Part shown: positions 1 to 7,705 of the stretch, piece by piece
Position numbering within the stretch: the stretch's first letter is position 1
Layout of the letters: each line of letters begins with the position of its first letter
From: Flavobacterium yafengii
Lineage (GTDB): Bacteria > Bacteroidota > Bacteroidia > Flavobacteriales > Flavobacteriaceae
Assembly: GCF_030010375.1 (NCBI RefSeq)
Contig: NZ_JASCRY010000004.1
Span: 310,001 to 374,000, forward strand
Length of the DNA stretch: 64,000 nucleotides
Reading direction: 5' to 3'
Translations under genes and position numbers: made by a program
Notes under the pieces: model-generated
What the model was told of the DNA's origin: nothing
What the model saw: the letters and a program-made list of their open reading frames with translations, nothing else
Database searches by the model: none

Positions 1-822
1 CAACAACTAAATACCGCCTCCAATAAAAAATATGGTCGAAGGTCAGCTGTAACTTTATTATTAAAGGATTTGAAATTTAATTTCATGAAACGAAGCAGAA
101 GTGCAGAGACCCGAGCTGACTCACTTGGTTTCACTATGTTTAATAATACAAAATACAACAAACAGGCTTCAATAAATATTCTAAAAAAACTGGATATGAC
201 TGACGGTATACTTTTTAATAATCTAACCGATTTAAAACAAAATTTCACATTTGAAGAATATCCATTTAAAGAAGTATGGATTGAAAAAGAAGACAAAATG
301 TTTGACACTACTGAAAGTGTAAATGATTTAGAACTTGACAAAGATTCCTTAAAAACACATCCTAACATTCCACTTCGTATAGAAAACCTAATTCACAATT
401 ATACTATCACCACCACAAATACAACTAAAAACGAAATAGAATTAGTCCAAAAAAAAACATCTGAAAATAGCATTAAAATCTTTTTTGACGACTCTAAATT
501 AGACTTTGCCTTATACCAATTATTATCTCTTCATAAAAAAAATGAATTGGATAAAAAAGCCTTTAATAGTTATGTTGCTTACTTATTAAAAAAAGTATAC
601 GTTTTAAAAGAAAAACATGTCTTCGGAAAATATGTAGGTCCGGTAAACTCTTTTTCCGAAGAAAAATACATCAATGAAATACGGTTATTTTTAAACAATC
701 TTGAGCTAAAAGACCTAAGGAAAATTGGTTATTATTTTTGTCAAAAAAATGAATTGATATCCAAAGACGATACTGAATTTCAAGATGCTTATACTTTTTT
801 CAAGAGTTTAAATAAAAATTAA
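1..822 (+). CDS. C-terminal part of an M48-family metallopeptidase (5' end outside window)
   Basis: The frame is open from base 1 with no stop upstream. The first in-window start-like codon is a TTG at 70, so this is the 3' end of a longer gene. Near the start of the visible part there is a motif SAETRADSLG, followed by a run of the type nnxxxxxxASxxxLxKLD. This is how M48 zinc proteases continue after the HExxH helix: the Glu of ExxAD is the third zinc ligand. The HExxH itself would lie off the left edge, so the call rests on that one motif. The remaining ~200 residues are charged, Lys-rich and without obvious domains. The next gene follows after 23 bp, so the two are probably co-transcribed. 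Alternative: an unrelated Lys-rich protein with a chance motif. Confidence 0.6.
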   Translation, partial: QQLNTASNKKYGRRSAVTLLLKDLKFNFMKRSRSAETRADSLGFTMFNNTKYNKQASINILKKLDMTDGILFNNLTDLKQNFTFEEYPFKEVWIEKEDKMFDTTESVNDLELDKDSLKTHPNIPLRIENLIHNYTITTTNTTKNEIELVQKKTSENSIKIFFDDSKLDFALYQLLSLHKKNELDKKAFNSYVAYLLKKVYVLKEKHVFGKYVGPVNSFSEEKYINEIRLFLNNLELKDLRKIGYYFCQKNELISKDDTEFQDAYTFFKSLNKN

Positions 823-845
823 TACAAATCAAATACAAACCAATT

Positions 846-2393
846 ATGAAAAGAATCAGTACTTTACTTTTAATCTCCTTTGTGGCAAATTTGACATTTG
901 CACAAGAAAAAAAAATTAACGAAGTCAATACTTTTAAAGTAAAGAATTCAGGGGCAATCCTAAACAAAGAGAAAGATGTTGATGGTTATTATTTTTTCTA
1001 TGAATTAGACAAACTAAAAAAAGGTGACCGTGAGTTTGCAATTCAAGTTTTAGATAAAAATCTAGTGGAAGTTGCTAAGAAAACATACATTGACAATAAA
1101 AATACTTTTTTGATGAAAAGTAGCTTTAACAATCAAGGAATAATGTTTGCAATGGCTAATTTTAAAGAAAAAAAAATCAGCCTATTAAGCTATGATAAAA
1201 AAGTCAACCAATTACCAACTATTGACATTCCTTTAGAAAGCAAAGAAATCCGTTATATCCAATACATGCAACAAACAGGTGATTTTAATATTATATTTCC
1301 TGTTGAAAATAAAGGATTCATTTTCAACAAGTTTGAAGACAATAAAAAAATAGGATACTCTTTAAAATATTATCCAACTGATGGTGGAAAATCATGGGAA
1401 TATAACTCTCCCGATGATTCAAAAGAAATGTTGGCAATAAATCCTATTGAAGTAAATGATAAAGTAATTGTTGCTCTAGAAACATCAAAACCAGGTCTTT
1501 TATCAAGAAAACTTACTTTAAAGACAAAAATTATTGATGTAAATACAGGTGTTTTATTGTATGAGAAAGAATATAGTAAAAACAGTAAACCCAGATTAAT
1601 TAATAATGCGTTCCTTGATAAAGACAATAATGTTGTTTTAATGGGGGAATATTTTAAAGAAGGTGATAATATTATAGATGATAAAAGTTTAGGTCTGTTT
1701 ACAGAAGTTGTCGATTTATCTGGGAAAACTTTAAAAGAAAACTTTACTAGTTGGAAAGAAGATGTTGCTAAAATTGCAAAAGTAAGCGGAAATTACATTG
1801 AAGACAAAGGATACATCTATTTCCATAATATTGCAAGAACAAAAAACAATGAGTATTATGCCATTGGAGAATTCTATAAAAGAACCGCAAGTGCTGGAGG
1901 TATAGCATTAACAACATTATCGCTGTTAGGCGGTGGTGGCGGTGGCGCAAGTGTCACACAACTTACAATTACAAATTCTGTAGTCTTTAAGTTCAACTCT
2001 GATTTCAAACTTACAGGAATTCAAGAATTTGAAAAAGGAAAATCAAGAGCTCCAAGTTTATCTGATTTTGGGAGCCCTCAATTAAACGCACACGCATTAA
2101 AAGCGTATGGAGCATTTGATTATGAATATACCCAACTAGACAAAACAAATGATCGTTTCTACGCTTGTTTCATAGATTATGAAAGATTAAAAGGAGAAAA
2201 AAATAAAAGTGCTTTTAAAACTATAATTTGTGATAATGGACAATTATCCGAAGATAAAATCTATTTAAAAAGTGATAATAACAATACTGATTTTCGAGTT
2301 TTACCGGCAAAAGTTGGAAATGTTTTATTATTGGAATATGATAAAAAATTAAAAGAAATAAATATACATTTAGAAAAAATAAATATTAAATAG
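846..2393 (+). CDS. Secreted protein of unknown function
   Basis: The product has 515 residues and a clear N-terminal signal peptide (charged start, hydrophobic core, cleavage near FAQ at residue ~20). The rest looks all-beta, with repeated short strands of the kind seen in propeller-like or WD40-like secreted Bacteroidota proteins. A run of six glycines near residue 360 interrupts it. I recognise no catalytic motif. It lies 23 bp after the metallopeptidase-like gene and ends in a strong terminator at 2400, so the two genes form a transcription unit. The pairing suggests a periplasmic or surface partner of the protease, but that is inference only. Confidence 0.75.
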   Translation: MKRISTLLLISFVANLTFAQEKKINEVNTFKVKNSGAILNKEKDVDGYYFFYELDKLKKGDREFAIQVLDKNLVEVAKKTYIDNKNTFLMKSSFNNQGIMFAMANFKEKKISLLSYDKKVNQLPTIDIPLESKEIRYIQYMQQTGDFNIIFPVENKGFIFNKFEDNKKIGYSLKYYPTDGGKSWEYNSPDDSKEMLAINPIEVNDKVIVALETSKPGLLSRKLTLKTKIIDVNTGVLLYEKEYSKNSKPRLINNAFLDKDNNVVLMGEYFKEGDNIIDDKSLGLFTEVVDLSGKTLKENFTSWKEDVAKIAKVSGNYIEDKGYIYFHNIARTKNNEYYAIGEFYKRTASAGGIALTTLSLLGGGGGGASVTQLTITNSVVFKFNSDFKLTGIQEFEKGKSRAPSLSDFGSPQLNAHALKAYGAFDYEYTQLDKTNDRFYACFIDYERLKGEKNKSAFKTIICDNGQLSEDKIYLKSDNNNTDFRVLPAKVGNVLLLEYDKKLKEINIHLEKINIK

Positions 2394-2399
2394 TCCCTT

Positions 2400-2428
2400 A
2401 AGAGCCACTTGTTAGTGGCTCTTTTTTA
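2400..2428 (+). terminator. Rho-independent terminator after the secreted unknown
   Basis: A 10-bp perfect stem (AAGAGCCACT / AGTGGCTCTT) with the loop TGTT is followed by a T run. It begins 7 nt after the stop codon at 2393. Confidence 0.9.
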
Positions 2429-2603
2429 TTTTTGCACACATATAATCTAATTACAATTTCTAATTAATGTTTTTATCAAAAAAGTCATAGCTTAGAAACA
2501 ATCACATAATAGTATTTAAACACAAACAAATCCTCAATTACAAATCCTCAAAATATCCATTTTATCAATTGCAACAATTAGAAAATAAATATCGCATCAT
2601 TTA

Positions 2604-2636
2604 TTGCTATTCGTAATAAAATAATCAATATTTTTG
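2604..2636 (+). promoter_or_regulatory. Candidate promoter for the FabH-like gene
   Basis: TATTTTTG at 2629-2636 matches the Bacteroidota -7 consensus TAnnTTTG. A TTG at 2604-2606 is 22 nt upstream. The start codon at 2741 is about 100 nt downstream, leaving a long leader. The rest of the 2431-2740 gap is AT-rich and shows nothing else I can support. Confidence 0.45.
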
Positions 2637-2740
2637 CCAATAAATTATTATTTCACAATTATATGCATGCATAGTAAACTTTGTGAGTGTACTAATTTAT
2701 TTATCATTAAATTAGCCTGAATTTTTGGAAAAACAACCCG

Positions 2741-3799
2741 ATGAAAATAAAAATAACTGGAATAGGAAGTTATATTCCTGAGAAAAAAGTAAGCAATACT
2801 GACTTTAGTGAACATGTTTTTTTGAATGAAGACGGAACAGCTTTTGGTTACCCTAATGAAGTAGTCATTAATAAATTTAAAGGAATTACTGGCATAGAAC
2901 ACAGACGTTATGCCGAAGACCAATACACCTCTTCTGATTTAGCTTTCTTTGCATCTCAAAAAGCAATAGAAAATGCTCGAATTGATCCGGAAACAATTGA
3001 CTATATCATTTTTGCACATAATTTTGGTGATGTAAAATGTGGAACAAATCAATCTGACATGATTCCTAGTTTGGCCACCCGTGTCAAACACAAACTACAA
3101 ATAAAAAACCCTAAATGCGTGGCCTACGATATCCTTTTTGGATGCCCGGGCTGGATAGAAGGTGTTATGCAAGCCAATGCTTTCATCAAATCTGGCATGG
3201 CAAAACGCTGTTTGGTAATAGGTTCTGAAACACTTTCCAGAGTGGTTGATGCGCATGACAGAGATTCCATGATTTATTCAGATGGCGCCGGTGCTTCTAT
3301 CATTGAAGCTTCTGATGACGAAACAGGAATGCTGGCTTACGAAAGTGCCACTTATGCTAATGATGAAGCTAATTACTTGTTCTTTGGAAAATCCTATAAT
3401 CCTGATTTAGATCCAGACATTCGTTATATAAAAATGTACGGTCGCAAGATTTATGAATTTGCATTAAGCCAAGTTCCTGCGGCGATGAAAAGTTGTTTGG
3501 ACAAAAGCGGATTGGGAATTGATGACGTAAAAAAAATTCTTATTCATCAAGCCAATGAAAAAATGGACGAAGCCATAATTCAACGTTTTTACAAACTATA
3601 CGACAGAACCGTTCCAAAAGACATCATGCCGATGAGTATTCATGAACTGGGAAATAGCAGCGTAGCCACCGTCCCTACTCTTTTTGACCTGTTAATTCGC
3701 GGAGAAATAGAAAACCAATCCATACAAAAAGGCGACGTTCTAATCTTTGCATCCGTTGGAGCAGGAATGAACATCAACGCATTTGTTTACAGATATTAA
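2741..3799 (+). CDS. 3-oxoacyl-ACP synthase III family protein (FabH-like)
   Basis: A 352-residue thiolase-fold condensing enzyme of the ketoacyl-ACP synthase III group, which joins an acyl-CoA starter to malonyl-ACP. The catalytic triad is visible: Cys135 in ILFGCPGW, His269 in LIHQAN and Asn305 in HELGNSS. The glycine-rich C-terminal strand (SVGAGMNINAF) is also typical. The cysteine context FGCPGW differs from the ACSGF of housekeeping FabH. That fits the divergent paralogues common in Flavobacterium, so the substrate (starter for a lipid or pigment, or a straight-chain FabH role) cannot be named from sequence. No other fatty-acid genes are nearby. It is followed by an unusual structured intergenic stretch. 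Confidence 0.88.
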   Translation: MKIKITGIGSYIPEKKVSNTDFSEHVFLNEDGTAFGYPNEVVINKFKGITGIEHRRYAEDQYTSSDLAFFASQKAIENARIDPETIDYIIFAHNFGDVKCGTNQSDMIPSLATRVKHKLQIKNPKCVAYDILFGCPGWIEGVMQANAFIKSGMAKRCLVIGSETLSRVVDAHDRDSMIYSDGAGASIIEASDDETGMLAYESATYANDEANYLFFGKSYNPDLDPDIRYIKMYGRKIYEFALSQVPAAMKSCLDKSGLGIDDVKKILIHQANEKMDEAIIQRFYKLYDRTVPKDIMPMSIHELGNSSVATVPTLFDLLIRGEIENQSIQKGDVLIFASVGAGMNINAFVYRY

Positions 3800-3820
3800 A
3801 ATTGTGAGGGACATAACAAT

Positions 3821-3962
3821 AAGGAGCTAATCCGGCTGTACACTACAATTCCTCACTACAAAACTTGTTTTTCTAAGGTGCAAGAAAGCTTCTTTCAGTC
3901 GCTTTTTGCACCTTGAAAAACTACATTTTGAAGCTCCGGGATTTTCATTCCCATCCGGGCTA
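3821..3962 (+). other. Structured intergenic element, possible small RNA or repeat
   Basis: This non-coding stretch folds on inspection. GGAGCT (3823-3828) pairs with AGCTCC (3932-3937). Inside it, AAGGTGCAA (3875-3883) pairs with TTGCACCTT (3906-3914), extended by AAAGC/GCTTT (3885-3889 / 3901-3905) with one bulge. A small GGGA/TCCC hairpin follows at 3938-3952. The ends carry CTAATCCGGCT and ATCCGGGCTA. There is no T run after the main hairpin, so it is not a simple terminator. From memory, similar ATCCGGGCTA-ended elements recur in Flavobacterium intergenic regions. I cannot check this here and do not assign it to a named RNA family. Confidence 0.5.
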
Positions 3963-3992
3963 AAAAACAATGCCCAAAAACACATTTATTAC

Positions 3993-4000
3993 TATATTTG
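3993..4000 (+). promoter_or_regulatory. -7 element upstream of the methyltransferase
   Basis: TATATTTG fits TAnnTTTG and lies 35 bp before the ATG at 4035. No good TTG is found 19 nt upstream. Confidence 0.5.
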
Positions 4001-4034
4001 TGCCTTCGTGTCCTAGCGGCAAAATCAAAAAAAC

Positions 4035-4589
4035 ATGTACGAAAAAACGTTTCCCAATAAAAGATTCAAACATACTTTAGAATTTCTAAAAAAACACGTC
4101 TCAACTTCAGAGACCATATTAGATTTAGGCGTTGAAAACCCTTTCTCTAAAATCATGAAATCCGAAGGATTTGCAGTTACAAATACAACAGGAGAAGACC
4201 TAGACAAAGACCAATCCATCTTTTCAACAGAAAAAAAAGATGTGGTAACCGCTTTCGAAATCTTTGAACATTTACTGAATCCTTACACGATTTTAAGCGA
4301 AATAAAATCGGATAAACTTTTCATATCTATCCCTATGCGCTTGTGGTTTTCGCCCGCTTATAGAAGCAAAACAGATATGTGGGACAGACACTACCACGAA
4401 TTTGAAGATTGGCAGTTGGACTGGCTTTTGGAAAAAACGGGTTGGAAAATAATCGACCGCGAAAAATGGACAAATCCAGTAAAGAAATTTGGTCTTCGCC
4501 CCTTATTGAGAAAATTTACCAATAGATATTATATTATTTACGCTGAAAAAATCCCCACCCCAACCCTCCCCGAAGGGAAGGAAGCCTAG
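4035..4589 (+). CDS. Class I SAM-dependent methyltransferase
   Basis: A small 184-residue methyltransferase. SAM motif I is seen as ILDLGVEN (residues 28-35), followed by an acidic strand and an EIFEHLLNP segment, which fits the methyltransferase type 11/23 fold. The acceptor is unknown. It precedes a family 2 glycosyltransferase by 67 bp, so a role in modifying a lipid or sugar is possible. The last ~13 residues (KIPTPTLPEGKEA) are not protein-like in origin: they are encoded by a C-rich hairpin repeat at 4551-4586 that also leads straight into the stop codon. The ancestral C-terminus was probably replaced by this insertion. Confidence 0.8.
   Translation: MYEKTFPNKRFKHTLEFLKKHVSTSETILDLGVENPFSKIMKSEGFAVTNTTGEDLDKDQSIFSTEKKDVVTAFEIFEHLLNPYTILSEIKSDKLFISIPMRLWFSPAYRSKTDMWDRHYHEFEDWQLDWLLEKTGWKIIDREKWTNPVKKFGLRPLLRKFTNRYYIIYAEKIPTPTLPEGKEA
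4551..4586 (+). repeat. C-rich hairpin repeat inserted at the 3' end of the methyltransferase gene
   Basis: A 36-bp C/G-rich stretch in otherwise AT-rich DNA. It contains an imperfect hairpin (CCTCCCC, loop GAA, GGGAAGG, one mismatch). This composition is wholly unlike its surroundings. From memory, similar CCCTCCCCGAAGGG repeats are scattered through Bacteroidota genomes. Here it is translated in frame up to the stop at 4587. Confidence 0.6.
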
Positions 4590-4613
4590 ACTCTAAATTT
4601 TTTAAACTTAAAA

Positions 4614-4643
4614 TTTTAGAATCTCAGCATCTTAGAAACTTAG
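4614..4643 (+). repeat. Quasi-periodic intergenic repeat (TTAGAATCT/TTAGAAACTTAG type)
   Basis: Short words TTAGAATC, ATCTTAG and AAACTTAG recur in tandem with a period of about 7-8 nt in the gap between the methyltransferase and glycosyltransferase genes. No coding potential. Its function is unknown. Confidence 0.4.
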
Positions 4644-4656
4644 TCCCTCAAGAAAA

Positions 4657-5505
4657 ATGAATTATTATATTGTTATTCCGGCTCATAACGAAGAAGCTTT
4701 TATTGCTTTAACTTTAGATTCTTTGATTTCTCAAACTGTTTTACCCAAAAAAGTAGTGATTGTCAATGACAATTCTACTGATAAAACTGCTGAAATCGTA
4801 ACGGCTTACGCCAAAGAAAATCCGTTTATCTCTTTAGTAAACAAAACTTCCAGCGCGATACATTTACCGGGAAGTAAAGTTATTCAGGCTTTTCATAAAG
4901 GATTCGAAATATTGGACGAAGAATATGATGTCATCGTAAAACTGGATGCCGACTTAATTCTTCCCAACAATTATTTCGAGACTATTTTAAACATTTTCGA
5001 AAAAGATGCAACAATAGGAATGGCTGGTGGATTTGCCTACATTGAAAAAAATGGCGAATGGATCCTGGAAAATCTAACGGATAAAGACCATATTCGTGGT
5101 GCATTCAAAGCCTACAGAAAAGCATGTTTCCAACAAATAGGGAATTTAAAACCAGCTATGGGTTGGGACACCGTTGATGAATTATTATCAAAATTTTACG
5201 GATGGAAAGTCGTTACCGATGCTTCATTGATCGTAAAACATTTGAAACCAACTGGAGCTAATTACAACAAAACTGCCCGTTATAAACAAGGAGAAGCGTT
5301 TTATACTTTAGGCTACGGATTTTTAATCACTTCCATAGCTTCGGCAAAACTGGCGATGATGAAAAAGAAACCGTTACTCTTTGTAGATTACATTAAAGGG
5401 TTTTGGAAAGCTAAAGCAGCTAAAACACCATTATTGGTAACCGCGGAACAAGCTAAATTTATTCGCAAGTATCGTTTGAAGAAAATGAAAGAAAAAATTT
5501 TCTAA
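4657..5505 (+). CDS. Glycosyltransferase family 2
   Basis: A 282-residue GT-A fold glycosyltransferase. The nucleotide-binding start YIVIPAHNEE (4-13), VNDNSTDKT (36-44) and the metal-binding DAD at residues 97-99 (KLDADL) are present. A WDTVDE segment near residue 168 corresponds to the acceptor/catalytic loop region. There are no membrane segments, so it is probably a cytosolic enzyme at the inner membrane. Donor and acceptor are unknown. It sits between a methyltransferase and the MlaE/MlaF pair, which fits envelope-lipid or glycan work without proving it. Confidence 0.88.
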   Translation: MNYYIVIPAHNEEAFIALTLDSLISQTVLPKKVVIVNDNSTDKTAEIVTAYAKENPFISLVNKTSSAIHLPGSKVIQAFHKGFEILDEEYDVIVKLDADLILPNNYFETILNIFEKDATIGMAGGFAYIEKNGEWILENLTDKDHIRGAFKAYRKACFQQIGNLKPAMGWDTVDELLSKFYGWKVVTDASLIVKHLKPTGANYNKTARYKQGEAFYTLGYGFLITSIASAKLAMMKKKPLLFVDYIKGFWKAKAAKTPLLVTAEQAKFIRKYRLKKMKEKIF

Positions 5506-5525
5506 CGAAAACTACGAACGCAAAA

Positions 5526-5548
5526 CTTATAACTCATAACTATTTTTG
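5526..5548 (+). promoter_or_regulatory. -7 element with adjacent ACTCATAA-type repeat upstream of the MlaE-like gene
   Basis: TATTTTTG (5541-5548) matches TAnnTTTG and lies 26 bp before the ATG at 5574. Immediately upstream (5526-5540) is CTTATAACTCATAAC, the same word family that frames the four-helix-bundle gene at 7706-8095. Confidence 0.5.
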
Positions 5549-5573
5549 TAATTTAGCCCATAATCACAAAACT

Positions 5574-6323
5574 ATGATGCTCATTCGATATATAACGCAG
5601 ATAGGAAGATACTTCTTAATGCTAAAAGAAATTTTCAATAAACAGACAAAATGGTCTGTGATGAGAAATCTAATTTTTAAGGAAATAGACGATTTAATTA
5701 TTGGTTCCCTTGGTATTGTAGCATTCATTTCTTTCTTTGTTGGAGGTGTTGTTGCCATACAAACCGCATTAAATTTGACCAATCCATTAATACCAAAATA
5801 CCTTATTGGGTTTGCTACAAGACAATCTGTAATATTAGAATTTGCGCCTACGTTCATCTCAGTGATTATGGCTGGAAAAATGGGCTCTTTTATCACATCA
5901 AGCATTGGAACCATGCGAGTTACGGAACAAATTGACGCTCTGGAAGTTATGGGAGTTAACTCGCTAAACTATTTGGTTTTCCCCAAAATAATTGCTTTAC
6001 TGCTTTATCCATTTGTTATTGGAATCAGTATGTTTCTAGGAGTATTAGGCGGCTGGATGGCTGGTGTTTATGGCGGTTTTACTTCCAGTGACGAGTTTAT
6101 AAATGGTGCGCAATTGGATTTCATTCCATTTCATATCGTTTATGCTTTTCTTAAAACATTGATTTTTGCCATGTTATTAGCAACTATTCCTTCTTTTCAC
6201 GGATATTATATGAAAGGTGGCGCACTCGAGGTAGGACGCGCAAGTACGGTATCCTTTGTTTGGACATCAGTTACCATAATTACTTTTAATTACATATTAA
6301 CTCAATTGTTACTTGGCTCATGA
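5574..6323 (+). CDS. MlaE-family lipid ABC transporter permease
   Basis: A 249-residue membrane protein with about five or six hydrophobic helices. It has the MlaE/YrbE-type core: FFVGGVVAIQTAL, then a PTFISVIMAGKMGS coupling stretch and the EQIDALEVMGVN motif. This family forms the inner-membrane permease of MCE-type systems that move phospholipids between the membranes. Its stop overlaps the start of the ATPase gene by 4 bp (ATGA), a sign of translational coupling. No MCE/MlaD substrate-binding protein, MlaB or MlaC is in the window, so that partner must be encoded elsewhere. Two ATGs lie in tandem at 5574 and 5577; I use the first. Confidence 0.93.
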   Translation: MMLIRYITQIGRYFLMLKEIFNKQTKWSVMRNLIFKEIDDLIIGSLGIVAFISFFVGGVVAIQTALNLTNPLIPKYLIGFATRQSVILEFAPTFISVIMAGKMGSFITSSIGTMRVTEQIDALEVMGVNSLNYLVFPKIIALLLYPFVIGISMFLGVLGGWMAGVYGGFTSSDEFINGAQLDFIPFHIVYAFLKTLIFAMLLATIPSFHGYYMKGGALEVGRASTVSFVWTSVTIITFNYILTQLLLGS

Positions 6324-7081
6324 TAGAAGTAAAAAACATAGAAAAATCATTTGGCGGTATCAAAATTCTTAAAGGTGTTTCCACTGTTTTTGAAACAGGA
6401 AAAACGAATTTAATTATTGGACAAAGTGGATCCGGGAAAACAGTTATGCTTAAAAGTCTTTTAGGAATTCATACCCCTGAATCTGGAACTATTTCATTTG
6501 ACGGGAGGATATATTCTGAGCTCGCTCCAGATGAAAAACGTGATTTGCGAACTGAAATAGGAATGGTTTTTCAAGGAAGTGCCTTGTTTGATTCCATGAC
6601 AGTTGCTGAAAACGTGGGATTCCCTTTAAAAATGTTTACCAAAGACAATAATTCAAAAATTCAGGAACGTGTAGACTTTGTATTAAAAAGAGTCAACCTT
6701 ACTGACGCCCATAAAAAACTACCTTCGGAAATTTCAGGAGGAATGCAAAAAAGAGTTGCGATTGCACGAGCTATTGTAAACAACCCAAAATACTTATTTT
6801 GTGATGAACCAAACTCTGGTTTAGATCCCAATACAGCTATTTTAATTGATAATCTTATCAAAGAAATTACCGAAGAATACAATATCACAACGGTTATAAA
6901 CACCCATGATATGAACTCTGTGATGGAAATTGGAGAGAAAATTCTATTCTTAAAAGATGGTTTAAAAGCTTGGGAAGGAACCAAAGAAGAAATTTTCAGA
7001 ACCGATAATGAGGCTGTTGTAGCCTTTGTTTATTCTTCAAATTTATTCAAAAAAGTACGAGAAGCGTATTTGAAAGAATAG
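6320..7081 (+). CDS. MlaF-family ABC transporter ATP-binding protein
   Basis: The 253-residue ATPase partner of the preceding permease. Walker A is GQSGSGKT (34-41), the Q-loop VFQGSALFDSMTV (83-95), the signature ISGGMQKR (138-145), Walker B LFCDEP (159-164) and the switch histidine His196 (INTHDM). The D-loop region reads DEPNSGLDP where Mla/MCE ATPases usually have DEPTSGLDP, a mild change outside the catalytic residues. It ends only 4 bp from the convergent SprT-like gene, with no terminator between them. Confidence 0.95.
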   Translation: MIEVKNIEKSFGGIKILKGVSTVFETGKTNLIIGQSGSGKTVMLKSLLGIHTPESGTISFDGRIYSELAPDEKRDLRTEIGMVFQGSALFDSMTVAENVGFPLKMFTKDNNSKIQERVDFVLKRVNLTDAHKKLPSEISGGMQKRVAIARAIVNNPKYLFCDEPNSGLDPNTAILIDNLIKEITEEYNITTVINTHDMNSVMEIGEKILFLKDGLKAWEGTKEEIFRTDNEAVVAFVYSSNLFKKVREAYLKE

Positions 7082-7085
7082 AAGG

Positions 7086-7688
7086 CTAACTTGATTTCAA
7101 CAATTCTACCTCAGCATTAGGATTGAATAAATAAGTCTTTCCGGAACTCATTTCGAGGCATTCAAAACGCTTGGTTCTTATTGCTATTTTCTTGAAAATC
7201 TTTCCATTTTGGATTCGGAAAACACTTCCATAAGGAATTTCAAACACATAATTTTTATCATTTTGCTGGTCAAATTGTTTCAGTGCCAAAGCCAAAGTAG
7301 CATCAGTATCGCTGCTGGCAGTTGGGTTTTTGAAATGCCTCGCCAACAAAGGCAACAATTGATTCGGGAAAATCTCTGGGCGAATATAAGGAATCATCAA
7401 CCGTTGAAAAGAATATTTCCACTCGTTTCCATGAGGTTTAATATGTCTCCCAAATTTTTCGAAAGCAACCAAATGTGAAATCTCATGAATCAACGTAATC
7501 AAAAACTTGTATTTATTCAGATTTGAATTTACCGTGATTTCATGCTTTCCATTCAACCCTTTGCGATAATCACCATGACGTGTCTGACGCTCGTTTACAA
7601 TCTTAAGGTGCACTTGATTGGCAACAATAAGTTCGAAAACGGGTTTTACCGCATGCTCTGGAATGTATCTGGCTAAGGTTTCGCTCAA
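7086..7688 (-). CDS. SprT-like zinc-metalloprotease-domain protein
   Basis: A 200-residue protein with a SprT-like core. The zinc-binding helix LITLIHEISHLVAF carries HExxH at 68-72, and HGNEWK supplies a further His at 86, as in SprT/Spartan proteins. A positively charged C-terminal region follows. Bacterial SprT-like proteins are mostly uncharacterised, so the presence of a metalloprotease site is seen, but its target is not known. It converges on mlaF-like with a 4-bp gap. Upstream (7689-7722) it faces the repeat-framed four-helix-bundle gene. Confidence 0.85.
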   Translation of the reverse strand: MSETLARYIPEHAVKPVFELIVANQVHLKIVNERQTRHGDYRKGLNGKHEITVNSNLNKYKFLITLIHEISHLVAFEKFGRHIKPHGNEWKYSFQRLMIPYIRPEIFPNQLLPLLARHFKNPTASSDTDATLALALKQFDQQNDKNYVFEIPYGSVFRIQNGKIFKKIAIRTKRFECLEMSSGKTYLFNPNAEVELLKSS

Positions 7689-7705
7689 AACAATTTGGGA
7701 ATTAT

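Noticed and set aside
1370..1627. ORFs on the strand opposite to real genes (for example inside the secreted unknown, acyl-CoA dehydrogenase, susC and porU)
   Set aside because: Shadows: low-complexity translations, no motifs, fully inside well-supported genes.
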